Shown: piece after piece, positions 1 through 12,689 of the stretch
Numbering within the stretch: position 1 is the stretch's first letter
Layout of the letters: the number at the start of each line of letters is the position of its first letter
NCBI GenBank assembly: GCA_024138025.1
Contig: JAMXBD010000014.1
Coordinates: 1 to 64,000 of the forward strand
From: Combretum micranthum
Lineage: Eukaryota; Streptophyta; Magnoliopsida; Myrtales; Combretaceae
Length of the DNA: 64,000 nt
Direction of reading: 5' to 3'
The notes under the pieces: model-generated
What the model saw: only the letters and a program-made list of their open reading frames with translations
Databases searched by the model: none
Told to the model about the DNA's origin: nothing
Program-made: the position numbers and the translations under genes

Positions 1-1223
1 TTTCTTTGCCTTCCACGAAGGCCTTCCGCCTAATCGTAATTAGACGATGCTAATAACTCCAGATCAGACTTCAAATACCTCCCACTGATACTGACTCTTT
101 GCCTTCCACAAGAACTTCCTTTGCCTCTACAGGACTTTCTCATTCCTCTAAGGACTTCACTTTGCGTCCACTGAGGACTTTTCTCAAATAGCTCATATAT
201 AGCAGAATACAAATTGAAAAACTCTAAAGAAATATACAAATTTTCTTTACAAACAATGTTCCTACTTGATATTTACAACAGAAAATACTTTATGAATTTT
301 ATAAATTCCTTTGCAAACCAGGCCCTTAAATGAGTAAATAATCAACTTTTATAAATCTTAAACAATGCTCAAAAACTCTCGTTTAGAGTGTACAACAAAT
401 TTCGAACAGAGCACTAATTGTTCTCTTAAAAAGAATTTACAAATTAACGAAAACAGAACAAAACACAATAAAAAAACTTTACAAAACGTTGTTTTCGTTG
501 TTACTGTGCATTCAAAAATTCTAGTATATTTTTATTCTCTTCAAAGAGAAGAAATTCTATTTATAGCTCTTAATAAAAATTTCCCGTTATAAAAAATTTC
601 TGACAACCCATACTTGTGTTAATGTACTTAAAGTTTTAATAACATTAAAAGTTCAAAAGCATTGAAAGAGTATAAATGTATTCGATACATGCATTAAATG
701 CATTTCAACAGCTCTTTTTTTTTATCCTTTTACTTATATTATATATTATTAAATAATAAATAATTAAAAAACTTTTACTATCATGCTTAAAAGCAAGTCG
801 AGCCCAAAAAAAATTTCATTTATTTTTTATTTTAAAAAAATGCCGAGCAAACTTCTTAAATCAGGGCTAACTTTTTAAATCGATGTCTGAGGTCGAGGCC
901 TAAACTTCAACCCTGACTTTATAAAGTTTGCCCAAAACTCCAGCTCTGACTTCATAGTTTTGTCAAAACTTCAACACTTAACTTTACAATTTTGCCCAAA
1001 ACTTAGTCTTTTGTCCTTATCTATGAATAGTGCCTCCACCTTTCTTCTACTCGATAGCTTCGTCTTGACTTTTCTTCAACTTTTTATTCTGTTAAAACTT
1101 AACAACAGCAAAACAAATACAAAAGATATTATATAAGATTTTAATATTTAGACAAATTAAGGATTTTAAATAATTAATTGTAATAATTATTCTCATCAAA
1201 ATCATTCGCGAATATAAAATTCA
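1..1223 (-). mobile_element. 3' LTR of Ty1/copia (Sirevirus-like) element, truncated by window edge
   Basis: This stretch aligns almost throughout with about 5534-6954, the other LTR of the same element, with scattered substitutions and small indels. It includes the same phrases built on 'cttccacgaagg' and the same terminal 'attctcatcaaa..cattcg'. Because the internal domains read on the minus strand, this low-coordinate copy is the 3' LTR. Its inner end is the plus-strand 'ttca' at 1220-1223 (TGAA on the minus strand), directly beside a polypurine tract. Roughly 400 bp of the LTR must lie left of the window, so no target duplication can be checked. A 69-codon minus frame at 30-239 lies in the repeat and has no recognisable product. 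Confidence 0.85.
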
Positions 1224-1510
1224 ATAATCTCCCCCTTTTTATGAGAATAAATATGCACAATCAATTCTAAAATAATTCTTAATTATGCAAATACTTCTCC
1301 CCCTTTCTCATAAAAATAAAAGAATAAAGAAAAAGAACATAAACTTTGTTAAAAAAACATTAACTAAAAAAAATCAATTTTCTCCCCTATTGAAGCATTT
1401 TTCTAAAAAAAATTTCTCCCCCCTTTTTAAAACAAATTTTCCTCTTTTTTATATGAAAACCGAGACAAGAAAAGGAAATTTTCTTAAAAAAAGTGTCTCC
1501 CCTTCGTTCA
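1224..1510 (-). other. Array of polypurine tracts upstream of the 3' LTR
   Basis: The plus strand shows five pyrimidine runs of the form CTCCCC(C)YTT, starting near 1229, 1297, 1382, 1416 and 1497. On the element's coding (minus) strand these read as purine tracts such as AAAAAGGGGGAG. The one at 1229-1240 abuts the LTR and is the functional PPT candidate for plus-strand DNA priming. The others repeat it within 280 bp. Multiplied PPTs before the 3' LTR are a known trait of Sirevirus-lineage copia elements, so this supports that placement. A plus-strand 83-codon frame at 1285-1536 is a by-product of these runs and not a gene. Confidence 0.6.
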
Positions 1511-1759
1511 AACAACCTTTGTTTATTTCTTCTTAAAAAATTAAAAAACAAAGCACAAAAAGATATAACACAAATTCATAACAATAGAAAATTACAAAGA
1601 CAAACATTGGCATACAAGTACAAACACAAACATGTAGCAAGTTAAACTTTAGTCTATAGTCTGCAATATTTATCAACTAAGAACTTAAGATCAATTTTTA
1701 AGGAAGTTCCTAGTTCAAAAATATTTTAGCACTCATCACCTTTAACATGCCCAACTCTT
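1511..1759. other. Noncoding 3' region of the copia element
   Basis: AT-rich sequence between the end of the RNase H remnant and the PPT array. No coding motif is visible. Some Sireviruses carry an extra env-like frame here, but I see none. Confidence 0.4.
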
Positions 1760-3080
1760 CTCTTAAAGTGCAAACTGTTCTTGCTCAAGGGTTTATAAAA
1801 ATATCAACAAGCTGATGGTTTATATCAACAAATTCCAAGCAAATGTCCTTGTTTAGAACATGATCATAATGAAATGATAATCTCAATATGCTTGTTCTTG
1901 AGTATTAATGGGATTTTTATCAAATTTATAGCACTTGTATATCACACCGAATTGGTACACTTTCAAATTTTAAACCAAAGTCTAATAAAGTTTTTTCTCC
2001 ATAAAATTTGTGACAACAACTGCTAGCAGCTATATATTCAGCTTCAGCAATTGATCATGTAACAAATTTTCTTATTTGAGTGCCAAGATATTAAAGAATT
2101 ACCAAGAAATATGGCATGTGCCACTTGTACTTTTTTCATCTACTTTGCTATCAGCAAAGTCAGCATCAGAGTACCCAATAAGTTCAAAGAAATATGTTTG
2201 GAATACCACAAACCAATTTTAATAGTACCCGCAAGGTACTTGAAGATGCGTTTGACTGCACCCAAGTGGATTCTTTAAACAGATTGAAATCCTACACATA
2301 CACATATGAAAACATGATATCAGTCTAGAAAGCTATAAATATAACAAACTACCTATCATGCATCTATACATCTTTTCACAAGTATTTTTTACCTTTTCAT
2401 CTTTGTCAGTTTTACATTAGTGCTCATAGGTGTAGGTTTACTTACAACCATCCATTTAAACCTTTTTAAACAATTTTTTAGTGTATTTAGATTGATTAAT
2501 AAAGGTTCTAGATTTTGATTGCTTAATTTGTAGCCCAAGAAAATAATGATTCTTCCATCATACACATTTCAAATTCTTGCATGAACTCAACAAAAACTTT
2601 TAAAGTGAAGATTAGTATCACCAAATACAATTCATCTACATAAATATGTATGATTAATGTATCAGAATGTGATTTTGATAAAAAAGAGTTGTATCAATTT
2701 TTCCTCTTGAAAATCCATTATTTATCAAAAAGCTACTAAGTCTTTCATACGAACTTTAAGAGTTTGCTTGAGACCATAAAGAGCTTGTTCAATTTAAAAA
2801 CATGATTGGGAAATTCATATTTTCAAAACCCGATGGTTGCTCGACATAGATCTCTTTTTTTATGAAACCATTTAGAAAAGAACTTTAACATCTATTTTAA
2901 TAAAAATAAAATCTTTGTGAGCATCATATCCAAAAGCATTTTAGATTCTAGTCTCGCAACCGAGGTAAAAGTCTCATCAAATCTGTTTCTTCACTTATGT
3001 ATAGCCTTTGACAACAAACCTAGCTTTTCCTAGTACTATTCCAATTCATCCATTTTATAAACCCATTATGTTCCTATGAT
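1760..3080 (-). pseudogene. Copia pol remnant: reverse transcriptase and RNase H
   Basis: Read on the minus strand in several frames, this region gives the copia RT order. A DETF-type block lies near 2970-2985, then a VEQP-type block, then ALYGLKQ (about 2764-2784). The catalytic YVDD region is near 2629-2650, where the second Asp is changed or the frame shifts. A PMSTNVKLT-like block follows near 2400-2440. RNase H is clear: YSDADFADSK at about 2145-2174 and SIAEAEYIAAS at about 2018-2056. In a live element these domains copy the RNA into DNA and remove the RNA strand. Here many stops and frameshifts make it non-functional. The integrase that should precede RT is missing. Confidence 0.85.
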
Positions 3081-3105
3081 AGTTTTATTTTCAAGCCTTG
3101 CAATG

Positions 3106-3146
3106 TTTTAGATTATCTACCAACAGTTTTAGATTATCTACCAACA
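3106..3146. repeat. 21-bp direct tandem duplication at the integrase deletion scar
   Basis: The 20-mer ttttagattatctaccaaca occurs at 3106-3125 and again at 3127-3146, one spacer base apart. It sits exactly between the protease-side fragment (from 3138 upward) and the RT remnant (below 3080), where integrase coding sequence should be. Confidence 0.85.
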
Positions 3147-3341
3147 ACACATTATTAATAACAAGATCTTTATTAAGATAATGCTACCTTTACCCAAAAC
3201 AGTTGATTTTCTATCATCACCAAAGTAACACTTCCTTGATCCATCAAGTCCAGCTTTGAAAATTTGGAAGGCAACTCCGTCATATCCTAAAGCATCCGCT
3301 GTCCAAATACCATTTGTTGCTGTTACTTGAAATCCCTGCAA
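3138..3341 (-). pseudogene. Copia protease / gag-pre-integrase fragment
   Basis: A 67-codon minus-strand open frame contains CYFGDDRKSTVLGKGSI, which resembles the F-GDN-K-GKG-I block that follows the DSGCSRHMT protease motif in copia polyproteins. It lies at the expected place, downstream of gag and upstream of where integrase should begin. The catalytic DSG itself is not recognisable. The N-terminal part of the frame is not similar to anything I know. The ATG is a chance start within a longer decayed polyprotein. Confidence 0.5.
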
Positions 3342-3659
3342 AGTAAGTTATTATTTCTTTGGTACCCATTTCTATTTGGGTCCTCTTGGGTAGAAAACAG
3401 ATAAAACTTCTTCTTAGCTACCCAAACATCTTGCTTTTATGACCCAAGAGCAATGCCTTCCTTATTGTACACTTGTGTGCAATATGGTCAGACTTGCCAT
3501 AATAATTACAAGCCATAATGGTTTTTTTACAAATCGAGTCTTATGAGACTATAATTCCCTGTGCCTATCATAGCCAATTTATATTTGTTAGGATCAGATT
3601 TTTGTTCACACAATGAAGATATAAATTTTTCTCTCCTTATGTGAATTTAGTTATGATAG

Positions 3660-5064
3660 CTTTCGAATCATCTGAGCTAGATTCATATTATATTTTCTGT
3701 TCTTAGCTCATCTCTTTTCAAAAGTTCATTGTTTATTGATGTTGTTGCTATAGATGCAGGTTTATTATCATATTTATAGTTTTAATTCTAAATCTAAAAG
3801 ATCATTCTCAATTTTTAATTTATCCTTCTGTTCAACCAGAATTTTATTTCTGTTTTTAGTTTCCTATTTTTATTTCTAATTTCATTAATTTTCAGATTCA
3901 TGCTCCTGAGATTTTCATGCAAGATGTCTTTTTTAGAACCTAGAGCTTTATTATTTCGTCTTTTTCTTCATTTTCAGTTTTAAGCTCATTAATTAAATCT
4001 TGAAACTCTTTAATATAACTAAAGCATTTTGCATCAGATTTTTAAGTTGTTTATTATCTTCTTCAGATTTTTTAAGCTTTTACAAACCTTCTATACATGT
4101 CAAGCAATTCATCATTAGAGCAGGAAGTTGAAGGATTGTTTACCTCATTGTGGATTGTCATGAAGCATAACTCTTCTTCATTCACAATTTGATGACCCTT
4201 CATCACTCCAAGTAGCAATAAATGCTTCTCTCTTGAATCTTTTTTATGCTTTCTTGAGGAGACGCAGTTTGGTTGATGTCCTGGTTTCTGGCACTTATAG
4301 CACATAACATCCTTCCTTTACTTTCTAAACTTTGAGTAGCTGCCAGCCTTCATAAATTTGTTGAAATTCTTTACAAACAACACAACATCCTCGTTTATCT
4401 TCTTCTATCAGAATCATCGTTGGTTGACTTTAGAGCATAGCTTTCTTTTGGGATTCTTTACTTTGATTCTTAATGAGCTCATGATTCTTGATGCACAAAG
4501 AAGCTCTTTTTTTGTCAGTGTGCTAAATCCCGGCTCTTCTATCTATCCATTTGCTTCCCATTCCTTTGGCAATGATCTAAGCAATTTTGAATTTATTTCA
4601 ACATAGTAACTCTTGCCCAAAACACTCAAATGATTAATGATATTAATGAATCTACATTTATTTGATCAATTGTTTTCACTATAGCATCTTAAAACTTCAA
4701 ATTGACCAACCAAACTTAATTTAGTGTCTTTGATCCTTGAAGTTCCTTCATAATTACTTTAAGTTCATCCCAATTTCTTTAATAGATTTACAAGTACAAA
4801 CTCTATTGAAATCACTTTCATTCAATCCACAATGAAGAATTCATGTAGCTTCATTATAATCCAATTTTTTTCCAATCATCTTCTAATATTCTTCGTTTTT
4901 ATTTTCAATTGTAAAAGGTCATTTTTCACTACTCTCCTTTAATCTATGTAGCTTTAAAAAATATATTCATTCTACACTTCCAATATGGGTATTTATCCCC
5001 ACTAAGAAGCGGTAGCCTATTTATAGCCTGACTCTCTAAGAATCCTAGTGTATTAAAAGTCATG
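3660..5064 (-). pseudogene. Copia gag remnant with zinc knuckle and coiled coil
   Basis: On the minus strand the frame begins near an ATG at about 5062, with a NRxPLxxGxxYxYWKxRM-type gag N-terminus at about 5000-5030. Scattered UBN2-type gag pieces follow (about 4600-4860). The best-preserved part is a 77-codon frame (4072-4305). It opens with CYKCQKPGHQPNC, a CCHC zinc knuckle in which the His-Cys spacing is three residues rather than four. It continues with an acidic ELCFMTI..NEV block and DELLDMY, typical of copia gag. Below it (about 3765-3870) a Lys/Glu/Leu-rich stretch looks like the usual coiled coil. Gag forms the particle and binds RNA. This copy is broken by many stops and frameshifts. 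Confidence 0.75.
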
Positions 5065-5105
5065 ATATTTCTCTTCAACGTTTAAGTAATTAACCACAAG
5101 AGACA

Positions 5106-5118
5106 GGCTTTGATACCA
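5106..5118 (-). other. Primer-binding site, initiator tRNA-Met type, one mismatch
   Basis: Plus-strand ggctttgatacca is the reverse complement of TGGTATCAAAGCC. This matches the plant initiator-tRNA-Met complement TGGTATCAGAGCC except for one G-to-A change. It lies two bases inside the LTR edge at 5121, the normal position, and shows that the element is transcribed from the minus strand. Confidence 0.85.
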
Positions 5119-5120
5119 AT

Positions 5121-6954
5121 TGTACAAATAATACACAAGGAATACTTAAGGGCTTAGTGAATTAAGTATTACAAATTTTTTTGGTTTTATCAAACCAGAT
5201 TAATTAACTAAAAAAGACAAGTTAAGTTAAATAAACAAATGTAGCGGAATAAAGTAATTAAAACTTATTAACAAATAAGTAGAGATAAAGAAGCACAGAG
5301 AGAGAGAAAGAGAAGCAACACAAGGATATAACGTAGAGTTTAACCCACTGCCTACTCTTCACGGTGCAAATGCCTCAAAGAGGATTTTTACCACTATATT
5401 GATTATTTCAAAATCAATACACCTCTTAGACGAAGAATTACAACAAAGTCTATCACAATAGAACTTTTACAATTGCCTTTCACAAAGGACTTCCACTTGA
5501 TGAATCAAGTTTGCTAGTAAAACACGATCAGACTTCTCTTTGCCTTCTACGAAGGCCTTCTACCTAATCGCAATTAAGACATGCTGGTAACTCCAGACCA
5601 ACTTCAAATGCCTTCCACCGAGGACTTCTCTTTGTCTTCCACGAAGGACTTCTCGTCTAATCGCAATTAAACGATGCTGATAACTCCAGACCAACTTCAA
5701 AAATCTCCCACTGAGGACTTCTCTTTGCCTTCCACAAGACTTCCTTTGCTTCTACAGACTTTTTTCAATGTCTCACACAGACCTCACTTGCCTCCACTGA
5801 GGATTTTCTCAAACAGCATACATAAACAATTTACAAACTAAAAACTCTTAAGGAAATATACAAATTTCCTTTACAAAGAAACACTTCTACTTGAGCAAAT
5901 TTACAATATAAATACTTTATGAATTTTACAAATTCTTTTTACAAACTGAGCTTCTTAAACGAGCAGGTAATCAACTTTTGTAAATCTTAAACAGTGCTCA
6001 AAACCCTCTTTAGAGTGTATTAGCAAATTTCGAAACAGAGCGAGCATTAATTTTTCTCTAAAAAAATTTACAAATTAACTAGAACAAGAACAAAAACACA
6101 AGTAAAAAAAAACTTTACAGAACATTGTTTTTGTTTACTATCATTCAAAAATTCTAGTAATTTTTACTCTCTACAGGAGAAAAAAAATTCTATTTATAGC
6201 TTTTGAAAAAATTTTCGTTAAAAAAAGTTTCAGGCAACCCATACATTTATTACTTAAAGTTTTAATAACAAATAAAAGTTTAAAAGCATTGAAAGATCAT
6301 TAATTGTTTGACACATGCATTAAATGCATTACAACACTTTTTTCTTTTTCCTTTAGTTATATAATAAGAATTATCAAACAATGAATATTAAAAAAGCTTT
6401 TATTGTCATCTTAAGAGTATCGAGCCCAAAAAAAATTTATTTTATTTTTATTTTTAAAAAAAAATGTCGAGGGTAAACTTTCTAAAGTCGAGGCAAATTT
6501 CTAAGTCGAGGTCTGAGGTCGAGCCTAAACTTCAGCCCTAACTTTATAAATTTTGTCAAAGCAAACTTTCTGAAGTCGATTTGAGTCGATCATAAATTTC
6601 AGCTCTTGACTTTATAAATTTTCCTAAAACTCCAATTCGATTTTAACGATTTTACCCAATACTTCCTCTTGACTTCATATTTTGCCAAAAACTTCAACAC
6701 TTTACTTGACTTTACAATTTTGCCCAAAACTTAATCTTTTTTTTTTATCTATAATAGTGTCTCCCCACCTTTCTTCTACTGGACTCGATAGCTCTCTTGA
6801 CTTTTCTCAACTTTTTGTTCTGTTAAAACTTAACAACAGCAACAAATACAAAACATAATATATAAATAATTTAAGTATTTAAAACAATTAAGAATATTTA
6901 AATAATTAATGTTAATAATTATTCTCATCAAAACATTCGTAAACATAAAGTTCA
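5121..6954 (-). mobile_element. 5' LTR of the copia element
   Basis: The LTR is about 1.83 kb. On the plus strand it opens with tgtacaaata beside the PBS and closes at ttca (6951-6954), which matches the 3' LTR end at 1220-1223. Such a long LTR fits the Sirevirus group. It holds an internal direct repeat (5536-5760) and AT-rich promoter-like sequence. The partner LTR is cut by the window edge, so age and target duplication cannot be judged. Confidence 0.85.
5536..5760. repeat. Tandem repeat inside the LTR, period about 92-93 bp
   Basis: Units begin 'ctctttg' at 5536, 5628 and 5721, and the first two run full length. Each contains 'taatcgcaatta', 'actccagaccaacttcaaa' and a closing 'gaggactt'. 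The third copy is partial. Related phrases recur in the 3' LTR at 1-200. Confidence 0.75.
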
Positions 6955-9358
6955 ACAAAAATGCAAAATCACTATTAATTTAAGATCAATAATGAAACCT
7001 AATTTTGTTATTATGATCAAAGCTTTTAAACTATTTTCCATACTTATTTATGCTCCAATCCTATAAATAATAAATTTTCACAAAATTCACTTCAAAAAGC
7101 TCAATTTGAAGTTCATAAGAATTTAGGCTCTAATTGAAAACTCCAACTTTTAAGTTTTTTTTCCGTTTTCGTCCAATTTGATGCTCAAAGATTTCAAGTA
7201 AGTTAAACTCTGATTTGGTAGCTTCATTTGATCCGAGGACGTCGACAACCGTTCTGACAATGCAACCGCCATGACCACCGATTGCATGCTAAGAACCACC
7301 ACTCCAATCGTTTTTTACAAATTCACATCCAAAAACCGTGACACTTTGATTTAGTTCGTCCGACACCATCGCTGTCATCATTGGCCAGTGAACTAGGTGC
7401 CTACTTCACTGCCGCCTCTGTCATTTGCACTAAAAGGATCCAACAATCTAGATCCAATTGGCAACCTACCTGCTCCACACGCGTGCTATAGGTGAGTTTT
7501 TCACTCCTCTGTCCTCTTCTTCCTTTGCTTATTTTAATTAATTTTAGTAATGATAAAAAAAAGTATAAAATAAAATAGAAATATAATAAAATAATATAAG
7601 ATAAGATCAGTTTCTGTTAACTTGTCAAAATGATATTGAAAAACAAAGATACGAATGGTGTAATAAAAATGTATCATAATAAAACCTTTTGACATCTAGA
7701 AAATTCAACTTTCAACCAAAAAAGAAATTATATTTATTCTTTGGATTCATGACTTTTGAAATCCATCTTTTTTGACAAATTCACAAAATTAATGAACTTA
7801 TACTTGAAAGAGTTTGAAAACCTAAAAGTGATGAACCCACTAAATATTTATAAAAAAACTATAATTATATTACTCTAATTAGCGAATACGTAGGCACCTA
7901 AGAACTACATAAAAAATGAAAAAAAAAAAATATTTTTTCCTAGTCTTGTAAATCATGCAAATATTGTAAATATATTCTTGATTTTAAAATTCTAATGAAT
8001 TGTAAACAACATTCTTTGTAACATGATAAACTTTTTGAGCATTAAAATGAATTAATTTTAATTAAAAATTTAAAGGTGATAACCATTTGTTTAATAAGCC
8101 TCCAACTCATAAACTTAGTTTTATAAAAATTATTTTTTCAATTTTTGTAGATATAGCTAAGTTAAGATCAATAACTCATTTATACTACTTTCAAGTTTTT
8201 TTCCGATTTTGATCGGTGGCGACTTCTTTCAATTTTATAAAATTAAAAATTTCTCTTAATTCCTATCGAGAATCACATTAATATTAAAAAATCTAAGCTC
8301 GACACACGATACCCTCTATTGAAGTAGTTTCCACAACTCATAATGATTCAAAACAATAAAATCACATCAAGTTGTCAAATGCCTATTTTAGATCAATTCT
8401 TATTATCACCATCCAATTTTTTTTTTTTTTAATAGCTAAAAAGAACTTCTTTATGTGATTATATGATTAGTGAAATTTCTTTCTAGAATGAAAATTTCTT
8501 GCATAGGACAAATCAACTCATTTGAGAAAATCTAAGTCTATGAACTAGATCTTTGTAATCTCATATACTGCATCATAATGATATTGGTCTAAATTGGTTA
8601 TTTAATCAGTTCCAAATTTTTTAGGAATCAAAGTTAGTAAAGTCACATTTTTTATCAAGAATGGCAAAACTAAATATTTTATCAACATTCTTTAAAACAT
8701 GATCACACATCTTACCTTATGCTTTCCAAGAAAATTAACATAAAGTGTTCATAATCTCGTTACATTGCGAAGGTTTCCAAAGCAATTTAGTTTTAGAAGA
8801 ATAAAATATATTATAAAATTGGTAACTTATGTGTTCTTACAAATAAATTCTATTGATATCCAACCGCCTATAAATCATGTATTAATAATGCAATTCTTAG
8901 TTCTCCTTAATAAAATCAAGGTAAGGTAGCATGATTTGTTACGTTCTTCATCTTAGATCCAACTTTCCATTGATTGTATTCAAATAGTATCCAAATCCTT
9001 CTTAAGAATTTTCAAAGTTCATAGCTGGGAACTAAGGACATATTTATTGTGTTTTGAAATTTTGAAAGTCTAACTAAGACTTGTTTCTTTAGTATATGCG
9101 TAAACCCTTAGATTTTATGATATCTTTATTGGAATTTCTAGAACGGAATCCAAATCGAAACCCTAATAGCCACTTAGGTCAAACAATGAGATATATAGAT
9201 TCTAAGTCTGATAATTCTATGCTTAAAACCCGAGAATAATAAAAATGATATAACCTTAGATTACGTTTGAATAATGTCATATAACTTAAAAAATCATATT
9301 GCCCAAAAATTCGCTCGTTTCAAACCTAAACAGGATCAGTTTCCGAAATTAGGGTCTT
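6955..9358 (+). mobile_element. Decayed LTR/leader remnant with GGTGGCGACT block
   Basis: No gene is seen. The stretch has a TATA-like tataaata at 7072-7079. A GC-richer leader-like block at 7200-7490 ends in a donor-like tag/gtgagt, and AT-rich filler follows. The block ggtggcgacttc at about 8205-8216 is a phrase I associate with plant TAT/Ogre-type retroelement LTR or leader sequence. An end-like gggtcttgaca lies near 9347-9357. Parts match the right end of the window: 'tttggtagctt' here and near 57173, the 'agctaag..taagat' region, the ggtggc block and 'gagaatca'. The element type is therefore an inference and the edges are approximate. Confidence 0.4.
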
Positions 9359-9379
9359 GACACACAAAGCGATGCATAT

Positions 9380-12300
9380 ATTCTAAAAACAATTTAGACT
9401 CTAATGAATGAGGAATTGTAAAATATCATTATAAAATTTTTCAGCTTTAAAAATATCAGATATAGCTCATTTACATATTTTCTTATTATTGTAATTTAAT
9501 TATCTTATTACTATTAATTACTATTTCTCTACTATTCATTACTATTCTTTTATCTCTACTTTTTCTTACTACCTATCTCTTACAACCTATAAACCTACTC
9601 TTACAATTTCTTTCCCATAAATTTTTGCATCATTTTTCACTAAACTTTTGTTACACATTTCTTTTAAAATTATTGTTTTTCTCTCTTCTCTTTCCCTCCT
9701 CTAAGGGTTCATGCCCCCTCCCTCTCCACTCTAATTTTTTTAGTTTATTTTAATTACAACAAATTCCCCTCCATATTCTCTATAAATATCACTCTCCCTC
9801 CACTTCTTTCACTATTTAATCACTACCCAAAACTCTCAAAATCACTCCATAGTTTCCTCTCTATAAAATCCTCCACGATCACTCTCTTCCTCTCTACCTT
9901 TTCAAGTCTCCACCTATCTTTTGGTAAGAATACTAAACACTTCTTCCATTTTTCTTCATGTTATAATGTTTATGTGCATATCATGTTTTGATTTCCAAAT
10001 AAATTCCCATGAGGCTTAATGCTAGGAATGGAAATGCAAAGACAACACATCTATCTCCATGCTACATTATCATGTTCATGCCATGTTCATTCTATTCATG
10101 ATATTTCCATACCCATGTAATCTTTATCTTTTCATATTACTAACTTAACTTTTATGTGATATTATGAATATGGACATGTCTATATTTCTTGGAGCCTATA
10201 TTCTCACTAATCTAACTTCTTAGTTAATCCTCTATTATATGCTTAATTACCTACTTCATGCAATAAATAAGGCTAGTTAATTTCTAGTCTTAGACTTGTC
10301 CAAATCAAGTCAAAATAAATATGGGACTTATCCATTTTTAAGTCCCGAGCCTGAAAATAATCTAAGACTCCATATTCTTTCCTTTTCTTCTTCTTCTTAT
10401 TTGCTTATTATGCTTATTGCATGAGATTGACAACATTCATTCTTGGAGAGTCTTGTTAAAGCTTAAGACTTCCATAATTATTTCGTTGCTATCTTTGTTC
10501 TTTTTATGAGACTGATATTCTTTCAAGTGTTGGAAAGCCTCGAAATGAATCTAAGGCTTTCATGATTTTTCTTTTTCGTTTTTCTTATTTTCTTTCTCTT
10601 TCATTTTCTTATTTATTTAAGGTGACTAAATCTATTCAAGTCCTAGGAAGTCTTGATAATAAATTAAGAATTTCCATTCTTCTCCATATTGCTGATTTGC
10701 TATTCTACCATTAATTTCTATATGAGTTCATGTTATTTACTGTATTTTCACTCATATGCATGCATGGTCATAAAAATGATGGTTGTTTTAACTAGTAATT
10801 TTGAAACTTAGCTCTCAAGAGAAATTATTTGTAACACTAAGGACAAATTTTTAAACATAAATAAAATAGCCACTCAAATATGTTTTTTTTTTTTAATATT
10901 AACATAAAGATTTAATATTTTACTAAAGATATGGAATGAATCAACCTTAAAGGCATTTTGTTAAGCTAAATCAACTTAGAATTGAACTTAGTACACCATA
11001 AAGAAAAATTAAGTTTTGAAAAATAAAATTTCCTCACAAAGCTAAGTATAAAAATCAATAATTTTAATAAATAGATATCTCATTACAACAAAATAGAGAT
11101 ATTAATCTTCTTTTCAAAGAAGTTATCATGACTTAACATTTCAAACTTTAAAATAAGTAGTTTTGTAAAAATCATTTTTTTTAGGACAACATTATATGAT
11201 TATGCATATCATAAGGTTATTATTATATCAAATGATTTTTTCAAAGGGACATATATTTATAAGTTTGCTTTAGAGTATCTAAGTGTTAGAAAACTTTGGA
11301 AATGCATGAATTAAGGGCTAGAACATAGGTCTAATTGTACGACCTATTTCAAAACCCCAAATGGCTTCAAATATTAAAAATAACTTAGAAATAAATATCT
11401 TTTTGAGTAGGTTGAAAATGACTAATCACATGTGAAATTCCAACAAAATAAGCAACTTATTGCCGTTTTAAATTAGAATTTCTTTAATTGGGAAAAAAGA
11501 CACAGATTTCAATTAATAGAGTTAGAATTCAAATGCCATCTTTATGAATACTCATTCAGGGTATTTCTTTTATTTAGGTGAAAGAAGATATATATTTCTT
11601 TCCCGAAAGATTATTTTGACTAGGATCGATCGTCATGGGTGAGTTATTCCCTTATTATTTACATTTCCTTGCTTGTGTTTATAAGTAATGGCACTAGAAG
11701 TTAGAAAAAGATAAAATGGAGAATTGTATATGATAAATGCATGCGGCATGTGATGTTTAGTGAATAAAGAATAAGTATATTGAAACTTGAACAGATGATT
11801 AAATTATTTATTCTATTGCTATTGTTTGATATACTGTTTTAGCTACCTTTAACTTGAAATCTAATATTATTCTGGAGATCATTACCAAAATAAATCTTGC
11901 ATAGCATGAAGTGAGTCACATTTTACATTTCACTAGTATTCTTCGTGTGGGGAAACAAAGGGTCGTAGTGGCGGCTAGCAGTAGACGAAAAGTTTGTATG
12001 GGCAAGTAGGAGCAGAAAAGTTTACATGAATATGATGATCGTATGGGTTGATAACCACCCAACCCCCAATATGGAGGGTGTAAATCCATTCTACACATGG
12101 TTTCTGGTTAATCATGTGTATTTGTCTGCTCATATGATTGTTGCATGTACATATGTTTGATCAGATACTTGTATGATTTACGGAAACATTTCAAAGAAAA
12201 CACTTATCTCATTAAGTAGTATTACTTATCCCTATAGCTTTTTGTTACAATATGACTACTTATGGTTTGCACCGAGGAGCCCTATTTGTCAGTTACGTGA

Positions 12301-12682
12301 TAAGGCTACTAAGAACTTTTGGGAGAAGTTTGCGCGATATTTTGGTGTAGACTTCTACGAAAAATCTCTATAGTAGGCTTTTGATATAGATATACATGTT
12401 TTTGGCTTAAGAATATTTTGGAACCATTGAGGCTTTAAGTACGAGAGAATGCCCCTAAGATATGTAAAGACTTGATCATGATTATTACATATTTATATTT
12501 ATAAATTTTTTCATGCTTTTATTATTTGCTTAAATGTAATACCCCATTAGAGTCTTCTACTATCTCGAAAGTATGCCTTGCATGTGATATCGAAGCTATT
12601 ACGTGACTATGGTAGTCATTCTCTAACTTTAATATTATGTGCAATGGACTGCCACGTTCAGGGTACCCTTTGGGGCGTAACA
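9380..12682 (+). mobile_element. LTR remnant (Tekay/Del-like terminus), possibly a solo LTR
   Basis: No coding frame is seen. The right end, 'agggtaccctttggggcg' followed by taaca (ending 12682), resembles the 'agggtatcctctagggcg' plus tgaca terminus at 19376. Upstream of it, 'ttttgggagaagtttgcg' (about 12317-12334) resembles 'tttggggagacttttgc' at about 19087. A promoter-like pyrimidine-rich region with tataaata (9781-9788) and tataaaat (9862-9869) lies in the left part. Ends of this kind are typical of long chromovirus LTRs of the Tekay/Del group. No PBS follows the right end, so it may be a solo or truncated LTR. The left edge is a guess. Confidence 0.4.
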
Positions 12683-12689
12683 ATATACA

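Noticed and set aside
1285..1536. 83-codon plus-strand frame as a gene
   Set aside because: It is a Lys/Phe-rich by-product of the polypurine array in the 3' region of a minus-strand copia element.
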